From: Prevotella melaninogenica
GTDB lineage: Bacteria; Bacteroidota; Bacteroidia; Bacteroidales; Bacteroidaceae
Direction of reading: 5' to 3'
Assembly (NCBI RefSeq): GCF_018127925.1
Contig: NZ_CP072348.1
Location: 937,501 to 1,001,500, forward strand
DNA length: 64,000 nucleotides
The notes below the pieces were generated by a model that was given only the letters and a program-made list of their open reading frames with translations, was not told where the DNA came from and made no database searches. Position numbers and translations under genes: made by a program. This document shows positions 27,419-35,907 of the stretch, piece by piece (within the stretch, counting starts at the first letter, position 1; every line of letters starts with the position of its first letter).

Positions 27419-28381
27419 TTATACGTAAGACTCTAAGAACTTAACTGTTCCGGAAACCTTAACTGTTGTTGCTGTAGCTGGAAGGAGTACACTCTCACCT
27501 GCACGGAATGAGATAGTATTGCCCTCAGCATCAGTAATCTCACCCTCACCCTTAAGTCCAACGAAGATAACAAAAGAATCCAAATCACTATAGTCAAGCG
27601 TCATGGGTTCTGTAAGATCATAAACAGAAGTGGTGAAGTAAGGACAGCTAACGAGTTCTATAGGCTCATTCTGACGTGCCTCATACTGTGTGCGATAGTC
27701 TGGATAGACAGTATAATCAATGCACTCAGCAGCTTCCTTGGTATGCAACTGACGATAATTGCCCGCTGCATCCTGACGCTTGAAGTCATAGATACGGTAG
27801 GTTACATCGCTTGTCTCCTGTATCTCTGCCAAGAAACAGCCTGCACCGATAGAGTGAATACGACCTGCTGGCAAGAAGAATACGTCGCCTTCCTTCACAG
27901 GATATTCTGACAAAGCCTCAGTAATGGTGTCATTTTCAACCATTTCCTTGTATTGTTCTGGTGTAATCTGCTGCTTCAAACCACTGCGAAGAGAGGCATC
28001 AGCATCACTTTCCATCACATACCACATCTCAGTCTTACCACGACCTAAACCCTGTGCTTGTGCCTGCTCGTCCGTTGGATGAACCTGAATAGAAAGCTGC
28101 TCGCGTGCATCAATGAACTTAACAAGCAGAGGGAACTCATTGCCAAAGCGCTCATAGTTCTCCTTACCCACCAGTTTATCCTTCAATGTGTCAACCAGTT
28201 TGTTCAGTGTCCAGCCTTTATATTTGCCATTAGAGACAACACTCTCGTTGTCCTTAACACCTGAAATTTCCCAGCTTTCGCCCACCTGCTTCTGATCAGA
28301 AGTCAAATGCTTGAAAGGTACTATCTTTTCTCCACCCCAAAGGATAGACTTCAAAAGGGGATTAAACTTAAACATTTCCAT
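27419..28381 (-). CDS. manA: Mannose-6-phosphate isomerase, class I
   Basis: A 320-residue cupin-fold zinc enzyme interconverting mannose-6-phosphate and fructose-6-phosphate. Key features: PLLKSILWGGEKI at the start, LLVKFIDAREQLSIQVHPTDEQA (with zinc-ligand His in QVHP), GKTEMWYVM, and LPAGRIHSIGAGCFLAEIQETSDVTYRIYDF, which carries the second metal His and the catalytic Arg region. This is the short Bacillus/Bacteroidota form rather than the 390-residue enterobacterial one. It lies beside a secreted mannanase gene on the same strand but with its own promoter and terminator. Confidence 0.93.
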   Translation of the reverse strand: MEMFKFNPLLKSILWGGEKIVPFKHLTSDQKQVGESWEISGVKDNESVVSNGKYKGWTLNKLVDTLKDKLVGKENYERFGNEFPLLVKFIDAREQLSIQVHPTDEQAQAQGLGRGKTEMWYVMESDADASLRSGLKQQITPEQYKEMVENDTITEALSEYPVKEGDVFFLPAGRIHSIGAGCFLAEIQETSDVTYRIYDFKRQDAAGNYRQLHTKEAAECIDYTVYPDYRTQYEARQNEPIELVSCPYFTTSVYDLTEPMTLDYSDLDSFVIFVGLKGEGEITDAEGNTISFRAGESVLLPATATTVKVSGTVKFLESYV

Positions 28382-28449
28382 TTTTTATTGCTATTTTGAT
28401 GTATCAAACTTTATAATAACGAAACCAATCTATGGTCTCATTTGTACTG

Positions 28450-28480
28450 CAAAGTTACACTTTAATCAGTAGATTACCAA
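28450..28480 (-). promoter_or_regulatory. Promoter of manA
   Basis: TAACTTTG (28457-28450, minus) with TTG 20 bp upstream (28480-28478). The leader would be about 65 nt. Confidence 0.6.
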
Positions 28481-28648
28481 GAAAACTGATAGAAAGGCGT
28501 TGTTTCATTCTCCTCTAAAAGACAGAGAGAAGATTGTCATATCGGATGATTACACAACTGACTTTCACCTTTACTCCTATTCTATTCCTACTAATAGATA
28601 ACAAGAAATTATCCATCAGTTTCTGCATCGCGGTTTATATCAACAATA

Positions 28649-28727
28649 AAGCTGTTGTTTGGCTTATGTAGAAAATAGGTTTAGACTTATAAAACCTATA
28701 CTTTACAAAGCTCAAACAACAGCTTTA
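28649..28727 (-). terminator. Extended hairpin downstream of the mannanase gene
   Basis: AAAGCTGTTGTTTG (28649-28662) pairs perfectly with 28714-28727, and the intervening sequence continues the stem imperfectly to ATAGGTTT/AAACCTAT (28676-28683 with 28693-28700). The total stem is over 30 bp. It starts 10 bp past the mannanase stop codon. Otherwise the 356-bp gap holds only the manA promoter. Confidence 0.75.
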
Positions 28728-28737
28728 GCCTATCATT

Positions 28738-30015
28738 TTACTTAATTTCAGACATTCGCTTTGTCTGTTTCTGAATTATCTTTTGTGTTGATTTGTCTGA
28801 TGCAAACACACTGTAGAATCCTTGTGGTTCGTGTGCAGGGTCGCAAGTAAAGTCATCTCCTGCCTGCCAACGCTCATGACGAGGTTTTCCATAACCACCC
28901 CAACCCCAGAAGTTACAACCAACAAGAAGTCCGCCGTTCATTGCATTCTGTGCAACAGCATCCATGACATACTTATAATAAGCATCACGTGCCTTTGTTG
29001 TACTCTTCAATGAGAACGAGAAACCATCACGAGGATAACCGAACTCCTCAAGTACAAGCGGCTTATTAATACGCTTACAGATTTCAAGATGACTATCAAT
29101 ATAATCCCGAGTATGCTTAAAACTTGCCTTAAGGTCCTCTTTTAGATGTGTCTTTCTTGCCCATTGCCAGTTGTATGGCCAAATGTGAATATTGCAATAG
29201 TCCACATTCTTATCTGCACAGATACGCTCAAAGCAGCCATAATCACGCTCACAACCAAAAGCACCTTCACTTCCAAGGCTTATCAGATGGTTCTGATCAA
29301 GGCTACGAACGAGTGCTGTAGCCTCTGAAAGCCACTTCTCAAACTCTGGTAAAGCTTCCTTGGAGAAGGCACGAGGCTCGTTACAAATCTGCCAAGACAT
29401 GATTGTAGGGTCATCAACATACTTGATACCAGAGTATCGGTTGGTACGACTAAGGATGAAGCGAATATGCTCATAGAACATTAAATGTGCCTTCTGATTA
29501 GCCGCAAACTTGCTGGCAAACTTTGTATAAGCGCCATAGCCGTCTCTACGTGGTATCAAAGCAGGTCCCTCATCAGCCCACTCCAAATAAGCACCATAGC
29601 CCCCACTCCATTCCCAAGAGTTGGTAAGATAAAGTACAGCAACCATCTTTCGCTTGCTCATCTCAGTTAAAAGATAGTCTAATCCTGCAAGAATAGAATC
29701 GTTATATACACCCGGACGAGACTGTAAGACAGGCTCTATCTTATCCTCAACACCGGGCAAACCATCTGCACCAACCAAAATACGGAGGTTATCAATACCC
29801 AAACGCTGCATCTCATCGAGTTCGCGACGAAGACGCACACGGTCTCCTCCTAACCCTTCAGAGCCAAGAATGGGTCCATACCAGAAGTTTGCTCCCACGT
29901 AATAGTAGGGTTTTCCACCACGAACAAAACGTCCGTTCTTTACTTTCACAAAGTCACCGGCCATCATATTCACAGCCATTGCCAAGGCAATAATTGCCAT
30001 AAAAACTCTTTTCAT
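28738..30015 (-). CDS. Secreted GH5 beta-mannanase (GH5_7-like)
   Basis: A 425-residue glycoside hydrolase with a signal peptide (hydrophobic to about MMAGD). It should cleave internal beta-1,4-mannosidic bonds. The TIM-barrel landmarks are PYYYVGANFWYGPIL, LGIDNLRILVG, the acid/base Glu213 in WQICNEPRAF, LGSEGAFG, YCNIHIWPYNW, and the nucleophile Glu324 in LVLEEFGYPRDG. The WG repeat near NFWGWGGYGKP is typical of subfamily 7. No lipobox is visible, so the enzyme is probably periplasmic or secreted. It neighbours phosphomannose isomerase, fitting mannan use. No SusCD pair is adjacent, so it is not in a full utilisation locus here. Confidence 0.9.
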   Translation of the reverse strand: MKRVFMAIIALAMAVNMMAGDFVKVKNGRFVRGGKPYYYVGANFWYGPILGSEGLGGDRVRLRRELDEMQRLGIDNLRILVGADGLPGVEDKIEPVLQSRPGVYNDSILAGLDYLLTEMSKRKMVAVLYLTNSWEWSGGYGAYLEWADEGPALIPRRDGYGAYTKFASKFAANQKAHLMFYEHIRFILSRTNRYSGIKYVDDPTIMSWQICNEPRAFSKEALPEFEKWLSEATALVRSLDQNHLISLGSEGAFGCERDYGCFERICADKNVDYCNIHIWPYNWQWARKTHLKEDLKASFKHTRDYIDSHLEICKRINKPLVLEEFGYPRDGFSFSLKSTTKARDAYYKYVMDAVAQNAMNGGLLVGCNFWGWGGYGKPRHERWQAGDDFTCDPAHEPQGFYSVFASDKSTQKIIQKQTKRMSEIK

Positions 30016-30224
30016 ATATTAGTAGTAAGTCGAAAAATTACCAACTTTACGAGCAATGTTTCCCTTTTAGGGAAGATGCATCTACTTATTAATACACCTA
30101 AGGCAAGTTTTTCCCTTACCCACATTGCTATTTTTAGAAGAATAAATCGTTCTTCCATCCAAACGTTTGGACGCTTTTCGTATTGCTTTAACAAAAGAAC
30201 AGAAGTTACTCATTAAGCAAAAAC

Positions 30225-30600
30225 ATGGCAAAGACAGTCAACTATCTACCCTATTATCATCTCCTTTTATTAAAAACCTTTTCATTTTAAGACTTCGAAA
30301 AACCGCAGGCAAGGATTTGAAAAATCATTACATAATTTCAAGAAAAACATCTATAAATAACGACAAAAGCACATACAAAAAGCATATCTGCAACTAACAG
30401 CAAATCAATTAGTTATAAAGTAGTAAAGCAAAAGGTGCTTAACTGGACTTCAAAAGGGCGTTAGTAAGGTGCTTAAAGGGCGTCTTTTGCAAGCTAAAAG
30501 GGCGTCTTTTAGAAGCCAAAAAAGCATGTATTGATTTTGAAGAGTATGAAAATAGTTTACAAACTTCAACTAATAAGAGAATACGTTGTTTGTAGAAGAC
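30225..30600 (-). repeat. Dispersed ~375-bp non-coding repeat, copy A (reverse)
   Basis: Read on the minus strand, this stretch aligns by eye with 46692-47068 and 63500-63872: a start with CAAACAAC.TATTC, GTAAACTATTTTCA, a block of AAAGGGCGT/ACGCCCTTTT motifs, TTGCAGAxxTGCTTTTTGTA, TTTATAGATGTTTT and TTTTTCAAATCCTTG. No reading frame is conserved among the copies. Boundaries are approximate. Together with the adjoining element it fills most of the 1-kb gap before metF. Confidence 0.75.
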
Positions 30601-30612
30601 AGATAGATATAT

Positions 30613-30958
30613 GGGTCTTCAGGATTTTGGAGTGATAAGTTTTGCCATTTAAGGTTAGGTTTCTGACGATATGTCACACGGAGAAAAGGAGAGGACGGAG
30701 GATTATAAGGAAAAGCAATGGAAGTCACGGAGGCACCGTCGGTGCGTAGAGCGACGGAGCTTGTTTGGCAATTCTATTAGTAATTTATATACAAAACGTT
30801 TATTCCAAAATATTTATCAAGAATCTGTAGGCTACATCTCCGTCGCTCTTTGTGCCGTCGGCACCTCCGTAATATTGCGTTTACCTCCGTCCCCTCCGTG
30901 ACTCCGTGTGCCTATTATATAAGACTTTTAGTTTATCACTCCATATTTCGGAAGAACC
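30613..30958 (+). mobile_element. Hairpin-rich 346-bp element with inverted ends, copy A (MITE/REPIN-like)
   Basis: Begins GGGTCTTCAGGATTTTGGAG and ends with the related inverse of GGTTCTTCCGAAATATGGAG. Inside, CACGGAGG-type arms containing the palindromes GCACCGTCGGTGC and GTGCCGTCGGCAC face each other around a 60-bp AT-rich centre, so the whole element can fold on itself. A second copy lies in the opposite orientation at 47097-47440. It encodes no protein; movement by a transposase elsewhere in the genome is an inference. Confidence 0.7.
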
Positions 30959-31033
30959 ATAAATACGCTTTTACTTTTTACTCTTTAACCGTTTTACTTA
31001 TCCAAACCTATCCTTTTTCTCACATTTATTTAC

Positions 31034-31041
31034 TAACTTTG
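31034..31041 (+). promoter_or_regulatory. Promoter -7 box of metF
   Basis: TAACTTTG ends 7 bp before the metF ATG at 31049; leader of about 3 nt at most. No clear -33. Confidence 0.6.
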
Positions 31042-31048
31042 TAGCCAA

Positions 31049-32050
31049 ATGAGCAACAACATAACAGATATAAAGCAATTACTGAATGATGAGACCGACG
31101 AGAAACATTTCTCGTTTGAGGTTCTTCCCCCTTTGAAGGGTAACGGAACAGCGTCTCTTTTCCGCAATATTGATCAGCTCAAGGAGTTTAATCCGAGCTT
31201 CATAAACATAACCACTCACCATAGTGAGTTCGTATATCACGAGCGCGAAGACGGACTATTGGAACGTCAAAGTATACGTCGTCGACCTGGAACGGTAGCC
31301 ATTGCAGCTGCTATCCAGCAAAGGTATGGCATTCCTGTCATCCCTCATGTGATATGCTCGGGTGCAACGAAAGAAGATATTGAGTACGAATTGCTCGATT
31401 TACAGTTTCTTGGTATAGAAAACTTGATGCTTCTGCGTGGCGATAAAGCGCGTGAAGACCGATTCTTTACACCGACAGAAGGCGGTCATAGTCATACGAC
31501 AGAACTGATTGAACAAGTGAATAGTTTCAACGAAGGTATATTCATTGATGGTTCTACCATGAAGCATCCAGGTAGGCGTTTCGCGTATGGTGTGGCATGT
31601 TATCCAGAGAAACATGAGGAAGCACCTAACCTTGAACAGGACCTACGTTACCTCAAGATGAAGCAGGATCTTGGTGCAACATTTGCCGTTACACAGCTTT
31701 TCTACGACAATGAGAAGTTCTATAACTTCGTTGATCAGGCTCGTAAGATGGGCGTTACCATTCCTATCATACCAGGAATTAAGCCTTTTGCAAAGCTATC
31801 CCAGCTGAATGTCGTTCCAAAGACATTCCATTGTGATATCCCAGAAGAGCTTGCTGGATTAGCTTTACTGTGTAAGTCGGACGAGGAGGCACGCCTGTTA
31901 GGTATTGAGTGGGCTGTTAGACAGGTGAAAGACCTTTATGCACATGGTTTCAACAACGTACATTTCTATACCGTTTCGGCAGTGAGCAGTGTGCACGAGG
32001 TAATGAAACGGTTGGTAGAAACGGGTCTTCTACAACAGAACAGCAAATAA
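31049..32050 (+). CDS. metF: Methylenetetrahydrofolate reductase
   Basis: A 333-residue flavoprotein reducing 5,10-methylene-THF to 5-methyl-THF for methionine synthesis. Landmarks: FSFEVLPPLKGNG at the start (catalytic Glu in FEVLPP), FINITTHHSE, GIPVIPHVICSGAT, ENLMLLRGDKARE, the FAYGVACYPEKHEEAPN block and QDLGATFAVTQLFYDNEKF. The family Asp in the RGD segment is present. The N-terminus is slightly longer than in E. coli. holB follows after 18 bp. Confidence 0.95.
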   Translation: MSNNITDIKQLLNDETDEKHFSFEVLPPLKGNGTASLFRNIDQLKEFNPSFINITTHHSEFVYHEREDGLLERQSIRRRPGTVAIAAAIQQRYGIPVIPHVICSGATKEDIEYELLDLQFLGIENLMLLRGDKAREDRFFTPTEGGHSHTTELIEQVNSFNEGIFIDGSTMKHPGRRFAYGVACYPEKHEEAPNLEQDLRYLKMKQDLGATFAVTQLFYDNEKFYNFVDQARKMGVTIPIIPGIKPFAKLSQLNVVPKTFHCDIPEELAGLALLCKSDEEARLLGIEWAVRQVKDLYAHGFNNVHFYTVSAVSSVHEVMKRLVETGLLQQNSK

Positions 32051-32068
32051 AAAAGAATACAAGAGAAG

Positions 32069-33208
32069 ATGAACTTTTCAGAAGTTATAGGACAAGAAGC
32101 AGTGAAGGAACGGCTTATTCAGATGGTTAAAGAAGACCGTCTGCCCCATGCCTTGCTTTTCTGCGGACCACAAGGAGCAGGTAAGATGGCACTTGCAATG
32201 GCTTTTGCCAGCTATTTGCTTGCTGGTGACGAGGCCGAGGAAGCTACGTCATCAACCGTATCAAATGCTCGTGCCATGCTTCGAAACTGGGAACATCCTG
32301 ACCTCCACTTCTCTTATCCTACCATCAAACTACCGAGCATGAGTGGTGAACACCAACCTGTAAGTGCAGACTTTGCGAAGGAATGGCACGGACTCATCAT
32401 GCAAGGGACTTACTTCACCATGAATCAATGGATGAATCAGATGGGGGCTACCACGCAGCAGGCTATCATCACGGGTGCTGAGAGCGACGAACTGTCACGC
32501 GTTTTGGCGTTGAAATCAAGTCAGGGGGGCTATAAGGTGTCTATCATCTGGCTGCCAGAACGAATGAATCTCACCTCAGCCAATAAGCTATTGAAGCTAT
32601 TAGAGGAGCCACCACAGGGCACTATCTTCCTCATGGTATGCGAAGAACCAGAGAAACTTCTCGAAACTATCATCAGCCGTACACAGCGTATTGATGTGAA
32701 ACGCATCAACGATGAGGCGGTTGAACAAGCACTCATCAACAAAAGGGGGATTGATACTGATGCGGCACACCGCATTGCTCGTATCGCAAATGGTAGTTGG
32801 CTGAAAGCATTGGAAGCAATGGATACGGGTAATGAAAACCGTGAATTCCACAACATGTTCCAAATGCTTATGCGCCTATGTTACCTCCGTAACGTCAAAG
32901 ACCTCAAACGTTGGAGCGAGGTTGTAGCAGGATATGGACGTGAGAAAGAGCGTCGTATGCTTACTTACTTCCAACAGCAAGTGCGCGAGAACTTCATGTT
33001 TAACTTCCAAAAACCCGAACTCAACTACATGACTTTGGAGGAAGAGAACTTCGCTAAGAACTTTGCACGATTCATCAACGAGGCAAACGTCATTGAAATC
33101 AACGAACTCTTCCAGCGTGCTAATCGTGATATCGGACAGAATGCAAACGCTAAGATTGTCTTCTATGACATGGCATTGAAACTCATTGTGCTGTTGTTGA
33201 AGAAGTAG
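32069..33208 (+). CDS. holB: DNA polymerase III subunit delta'
   Basis: A 379-residue clamp-loader subunit. It starts FSEVIGQEAVKERLIQMVKEDRLPHALLFCGPQGAGKMALAMAFA: a P-loop GPQGAGKM is kept, though delta' normally does not hydrolyse ATP. Sensor-type LLKLLEEPPQGTIFLMVCEEPEKLLETIISRTQRI is diagnostic. A 35-residue insert (about 60-95, EATSSTVSNARAML) replaces the zinc-binding loop found in other delta' proteins; I see only one cysteine before it. It forms a run with metF, the PSP1 gene and gldH on the plus strand. Confidence 0.93.
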   Translation: MNFSEVIGQEAVKERLIQMVKEDRLPHALLFCGPQGAGKMALAMAFASYLLAGDEAEEATSSTVSNARAMLRNWEHPDLHFSYPTIKLPSMSGEHQPVSADFAKEWHGLIMQGTYFTMNQWMNQMGATTQQAIITGAESDELSRVLALKSSQGGYKVSIIWLPERMNLTSANKLLKLLEEPPQGTIFLMVCEEPEKLLETIISRTQRIDVKRINDEAVEQALINKRGIDTDAAHRIARIANGSWLKALEAMDTGNENREFHNMFQMLMRLCYLRNVKDLKRWSEVVAGYGREKERRMLTYFQQQVRENFMFNFQKPELNYMTLEEENFAKNFARFINEANVIEINELFQRANRDIGQNANAKIVFYDMALKLIVLLLKK

Positions 33209-33257
33209 ACGAGTGGACAGGTGAACAAGTAGACGAGTTAACAAGTTGACAAGTTAT
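33202..33257 (+). repeat. Seven-copy 8-bp tandem repeat (CAAGTNGA)
   Basis: Starting on the last codons of holB: GAAGTAGA, CGAGTGGA, CAGGTGAA, CAAGTAGA, CGAGTTAA, CAAGTTGA, CAAGTTAT. The holB stop codon lies in the first unit. It is a degenerate octanucleotide satellite in the spacer before the PSP1 gene. Confidence 0.75.
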
Positions 33258-33372
33258 ATGCTTGAAACCTGTACAATATAATTAATCATTGCTTATCACA
33301 GCCTACCAAACTCTACAAGCAAAGAGGTACTTGGAGGCTTCCAACATATATATAAACAAAAAGAAACAATCA

Positions 33373-34725
33373 ATGGATTACAAAGATATGAAATTCAAGG
33401 TCTGGCATGGTTGCGACCGAGGCTTATGCCACAAAGGTTGTGGCAGACAAAACCACCAGTTGAACACATTCGACTGGCTGGCTGACGTGCCTGGAAACAA
33501 CCAGACAACTGACCTTGTTGAGGTTCAATTCAAGAATACTCGTAAGGGTTACTATCACAATGTCAATGACCTTGACTTGAAGAAAGGTGACATCGTGGCA
33601 GTTGAAGCTAACCCTGGACACGATATCGGAGTCGTTACACTGACAGGACGACTCGTTAAACTGCAGATTAAGAAGTCGTCAAGTGTGAAGTCACCAGACG
33701 ACATCAAGCGTGTCTATCGACTTGCAAAAGAAGTCGATATGCAAAAGTATCACGAGGCAAAAGCACGTGAACACGCTACAATGATTGAGAGCCGACAGAT
33801 TGCGAAGGGCTTAGGACTGAAGATGAAGATTGGCGACGTAGAGTATCAGGGCGATGGAAACAAAGCTATCTTCTACTACATTGCCGACGAACGTGTCGAC
33901 TTCCGTCAGCTTATCAAGGACCTTGCTGCTGCCTTCCACGTACGAATCGAAATGAAACAGATTGGTGCGCGCCAGGAAGCAGGACGCATTGGCGGTACAG
34001 GACCATGTGGTCGTGAGCTTTGCTGTGCTACTTGGATGAAGAATTTCTCCAGTGTTTCGACCACAGCTGCCCGCATTCAGGACATCTCACTCAACCCAAC
34101 CAAACTGGCGGGTATGTGTGCTAAGCTAAAATGTTGTCTGAACTATGAGGTTGACGACTATATGGAGGCGGGTAGAAAACTGCCAAGCAAGGAGGTTATC
34201 TTGGAGACTATGGATGGCGAATACTATCTCTTCAAGACGGATATCCTCAATGGTCAATGCACCTACTCTACCGATAAGAACCTTGCAGCCAATCTCGAGA
34301 CAATCAGTGCAGAGCGCGCAAAGGAGATTATCGAACTCAACCGACGTGGTGAGAAGCCTCTTTCGCTCCTTGAAGATGGTAAGGCAAAACCAGCTAAGAA
34401 GCCTGTTGACCTCCTCGCTGGTGCTGACCTCAGTCGATTTGATAAGGCAAAGAAACGCAAAAAGAACAACCAACCACGCAACAACAACGGTCAGCAAGGT
34501 GGTAGACCACAACGCGACAACCGTCGTAATCAGCGTGATGGACAGGACAACTACCGTCAGCCAAATGACAACAGACGTCCACAGAACGATAACCGTCGCC
34601 CTCAGAATGGTAATCGTCGTCCTTGTAACGGTCCTCGTCCTGCACAACAACAGAGCGAAGCTACTCCACAGAACAATAGAAATGAAGGCAGACAGCCTCA
34701 GCAAACAGAAAGAAAACAAGAATGA
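33373..34725 (+). CDS. PSP1-domain protein (RicT/YaaT-like) with Asn/Arg-rich tail
   Basis: About 450 residues from the ATG at 33373; the frame is open from 33289, but the added 28 residues have no family similarity and MDYKDMKFKVWHGCDRGLCHKGCG fits the N-terminus of Bacteroidota homologues. The PSP1 C-terminal domain lies at about 150-275 with conserved cysteines in GPCGRELCC and AKLKCCLNYE. Homologue RicT of Bacillus belongs to an Fe-S complex influencing RNA maturation. The C-terminal 110 residues are low-complexity and basic (repeats of NDNRRPQ), suggesting RNA binding. It overlaps gldH by 4 bp. Confidence 0.85.
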   Translation: MDYKDMKFKVWHGCDRGLCHKGCGRQNHQLNTFDWLADVPGNNQTTDLVEVQFKNTRKGYYHNVNDLDLKKGDIVAVEANPGHDIGVVTLTGRLVKLQIKKSSSVKSPDDIKRVYRLAKEVDMQKYHEAKAREHATMIESRQIAKGLGLKMKIGDVEYQGDGNKAIFYYIADERVDFRQLIKDLAAAFHVRIEMKQIGARQEAGRIGGTGPCGRELCCATWMKNFSSVSTTAARIQDISLNPTKLAGMCAKLKCCLNYEVDDYMEAGRKLPSKEVILETMDGEYYLFKTDILNGQCTYSTDKNLAANLETISAERAKEIIELNRRGEKPLSLLEDGKAKPAKKPVDLLAGADLSRFDKAKKRKKNNQPRNNNGQQGGRPQRDNRRNQRDGQDNYRQPNDNRRPQNDNRRPQNGNRRPCNGPRPAQQQSEATPQNNRNEGRQPQQTERKQE

Positions 34726-35216
34726 GACATAAGGTTTCCACCTTATTATATATCATAGCACTCATGGTAATTACCATGGGTGCTGCTTCATGCAGTGACC
34801 CACGCACCTATAATCAATATAGAAGTGTGTCACTACAGGGCTGGTCACGCAATGATACACTTTCTTTTGATATTCCTCGTCAATGGGAGGGTCACTATCA
34901 ATTAGACCTCTGCCTACGTGCTGCACAGACTTATCCTTACCGCAACATAAGTATGATTATTGAACGAAAGATAATCTACTACAGACAACGAAAGAAGCGA
35001 GAAAAGACATATAATGATACTATTAATTGTGAGATTATCAATGATAAGGGAATATTGGTAGGACAGAAAGGTATCTCAAATACAGAAATACGTCAGGCGA
35101 TTACCGCATTCCGTCTCAACCGCAATGACTCAATGCACGTCACGATACATCATATCATGAGCCGTGAGTTACTTCCTGGTATCAGCGATGTGGGTATCAG
35201 GCTCCTCAAGAAGTGA
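34722..35216 (+). CDS. gldH: Gliding-motility-type lipoprotein GldH
   Basis: A 164-residue lipoprotein: signal peptide with lipobox GAASC, then SDPRTYNQYRSVSLQGWSRNDTLSFDIP, typical of the GldH family. The remainder is a small beta-sandwich-like domain ending with ELLPGISDVGIRL. In gliding Flavobacteria GldH is needed for motility; non-gliding Bacteroidota keep the gene next to the PSP1 gene and holB, as seen here, with an uncertain envelope role. Translationally coupled to the upstream PSP1 gene. Confidence 0.9.
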   Translation: MRHKVSTLLYIIALMVITMGAASCSDPRTYNQYRSVSLQGWSRNDTLSFDIPRQWEGHYQLDLCLRAAQTYPYRNISMIIERKIIYYRQRKKREKTYNDTINCEIINDKGILVGQKGISNTEIRQAITAFRLNRNDSMHVTIHHIMSRELLPGISDVGIRLLKK

Positions 35217-35289
35217 GACTTCTCAGTCCATAATATCTGAAGATTAGTACACGACAACATTCATAAGGATAAAATTTAATTATGAAATT

Positions 35290-35547
35290 ATGGCAACAAT
35301 GACATTACCAAAAGAAAAAACGAGTACAATGAAAGTACAGTTGAAAGATATATTATTGGCTATCTCATGGGCTGATCTCTCAAGAACTTACTTTCAAAAA
35401 CCGAACTCATGGCTATATCATAAGCTGGATGGAATAGATGATAATAAGGTGCCAACAGAGTTTAATGAAGAAGAGAAACTACAACTAAAGGGGGCACTGA
35501 GCGACCTTGCTGACAGAATCCGTCGTGCAGCAGATAACATTCAATAA
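35290..35547 (+). CDS. DUF5053 family small protein
   Basis: An 85-residue protein with KVQLKDILLAISWADLSRTYFQKPNSWLYHKLDGI...TEFNEEEKLQLKGALSDLADRIR. The segment TYFQKPNSWLYHKLDG resembles the DUF5053 pattern (a helix-turn-helix-like module with a W and a YxRxxG-type follow-up), common in Bacteroidota and often near mobile elements. It is predicted all-helical and cytoplasmic. The start ATG is the only one that avoids a 7-codon stop in the other frame. Function unknown. It is followed by a terminator. Confidence 0.75.
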   Translation: MATMTLPKEKTSTMKVQLKDILLAISWADLSRTYFQKPNSWLYHKLDGIDDNKVPTEFNEEEKLQLKGALSDLADRIRRAADNIQ

Positions 35548-35607
35548 GCTGAAAATCTATTGTATAGCAGAATAAAAAGATAAAAAAAGGACTTTCATTA
35601 TACAAAA

Positions 35608-35655
35608 TAAAGGCTGCTTCATCCTCCACACACTGGAGTCATGAAGCAGCCTTTA
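35608..35655. terminator. Strong bidirectional terminator
   Basis: A perfect 15-bp stem (TAAAGGCTGCTTCAT, 35608-35622, with 35641-35655) topped by an inner CTCCA/TGGAG stem, between the convergent DUF5053 gene and rodA operon. Confidence 0.9.
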
Positions 35656-35792
35656 CCTATGTTGGAGTAAGCATAATAGTACCAATCCAAGCTATAAATA
35701 TCATGTTTGGCGAGTATTAGTGTCATACTCTCTTTCATTTCATGATAATTACTTCCCCTACAAGCCATATACTAAAATAGTGATAAAGCCTA

Positions 35793-35849
35793 ACACAAAT
35801 GGTGTTGATGCTTAGCACATGTGGTGCGGAGGCTTAACACCGATGGTGC
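35793..35849. repeat. Triplet palindrome array 4 (22-bp period)
   Basis: Units at 35793 (ACAC...GTGT), 35815 (GCAC...GTGC) and 35837 (ACAC...GTGC), 22 bp apart; a degenerate fourth partial unit follows at about 35860. The first unit again shows paired A/T end changes. It lies between the terminator and the end of rodA. Confidence 0.85.
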
Positions 35850-35907
35850 GAAGCACAAAACACCTGGCAAATACTATGCAATCAATATCCAAGCGTAATG
35901 CTATCGC

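Noticed and set aside
30167-30397. 76-codon frame in the gap before metF
   Set aside because: It overlaps the dispersed repeat and the other copies do not keep the frame.
34126-34732. Frames of about 195 codons on both strands over the PSP1 tail
   Set aside because: They arise from the low-complexity repeats encoding the Asn/Arg tail; no family features.
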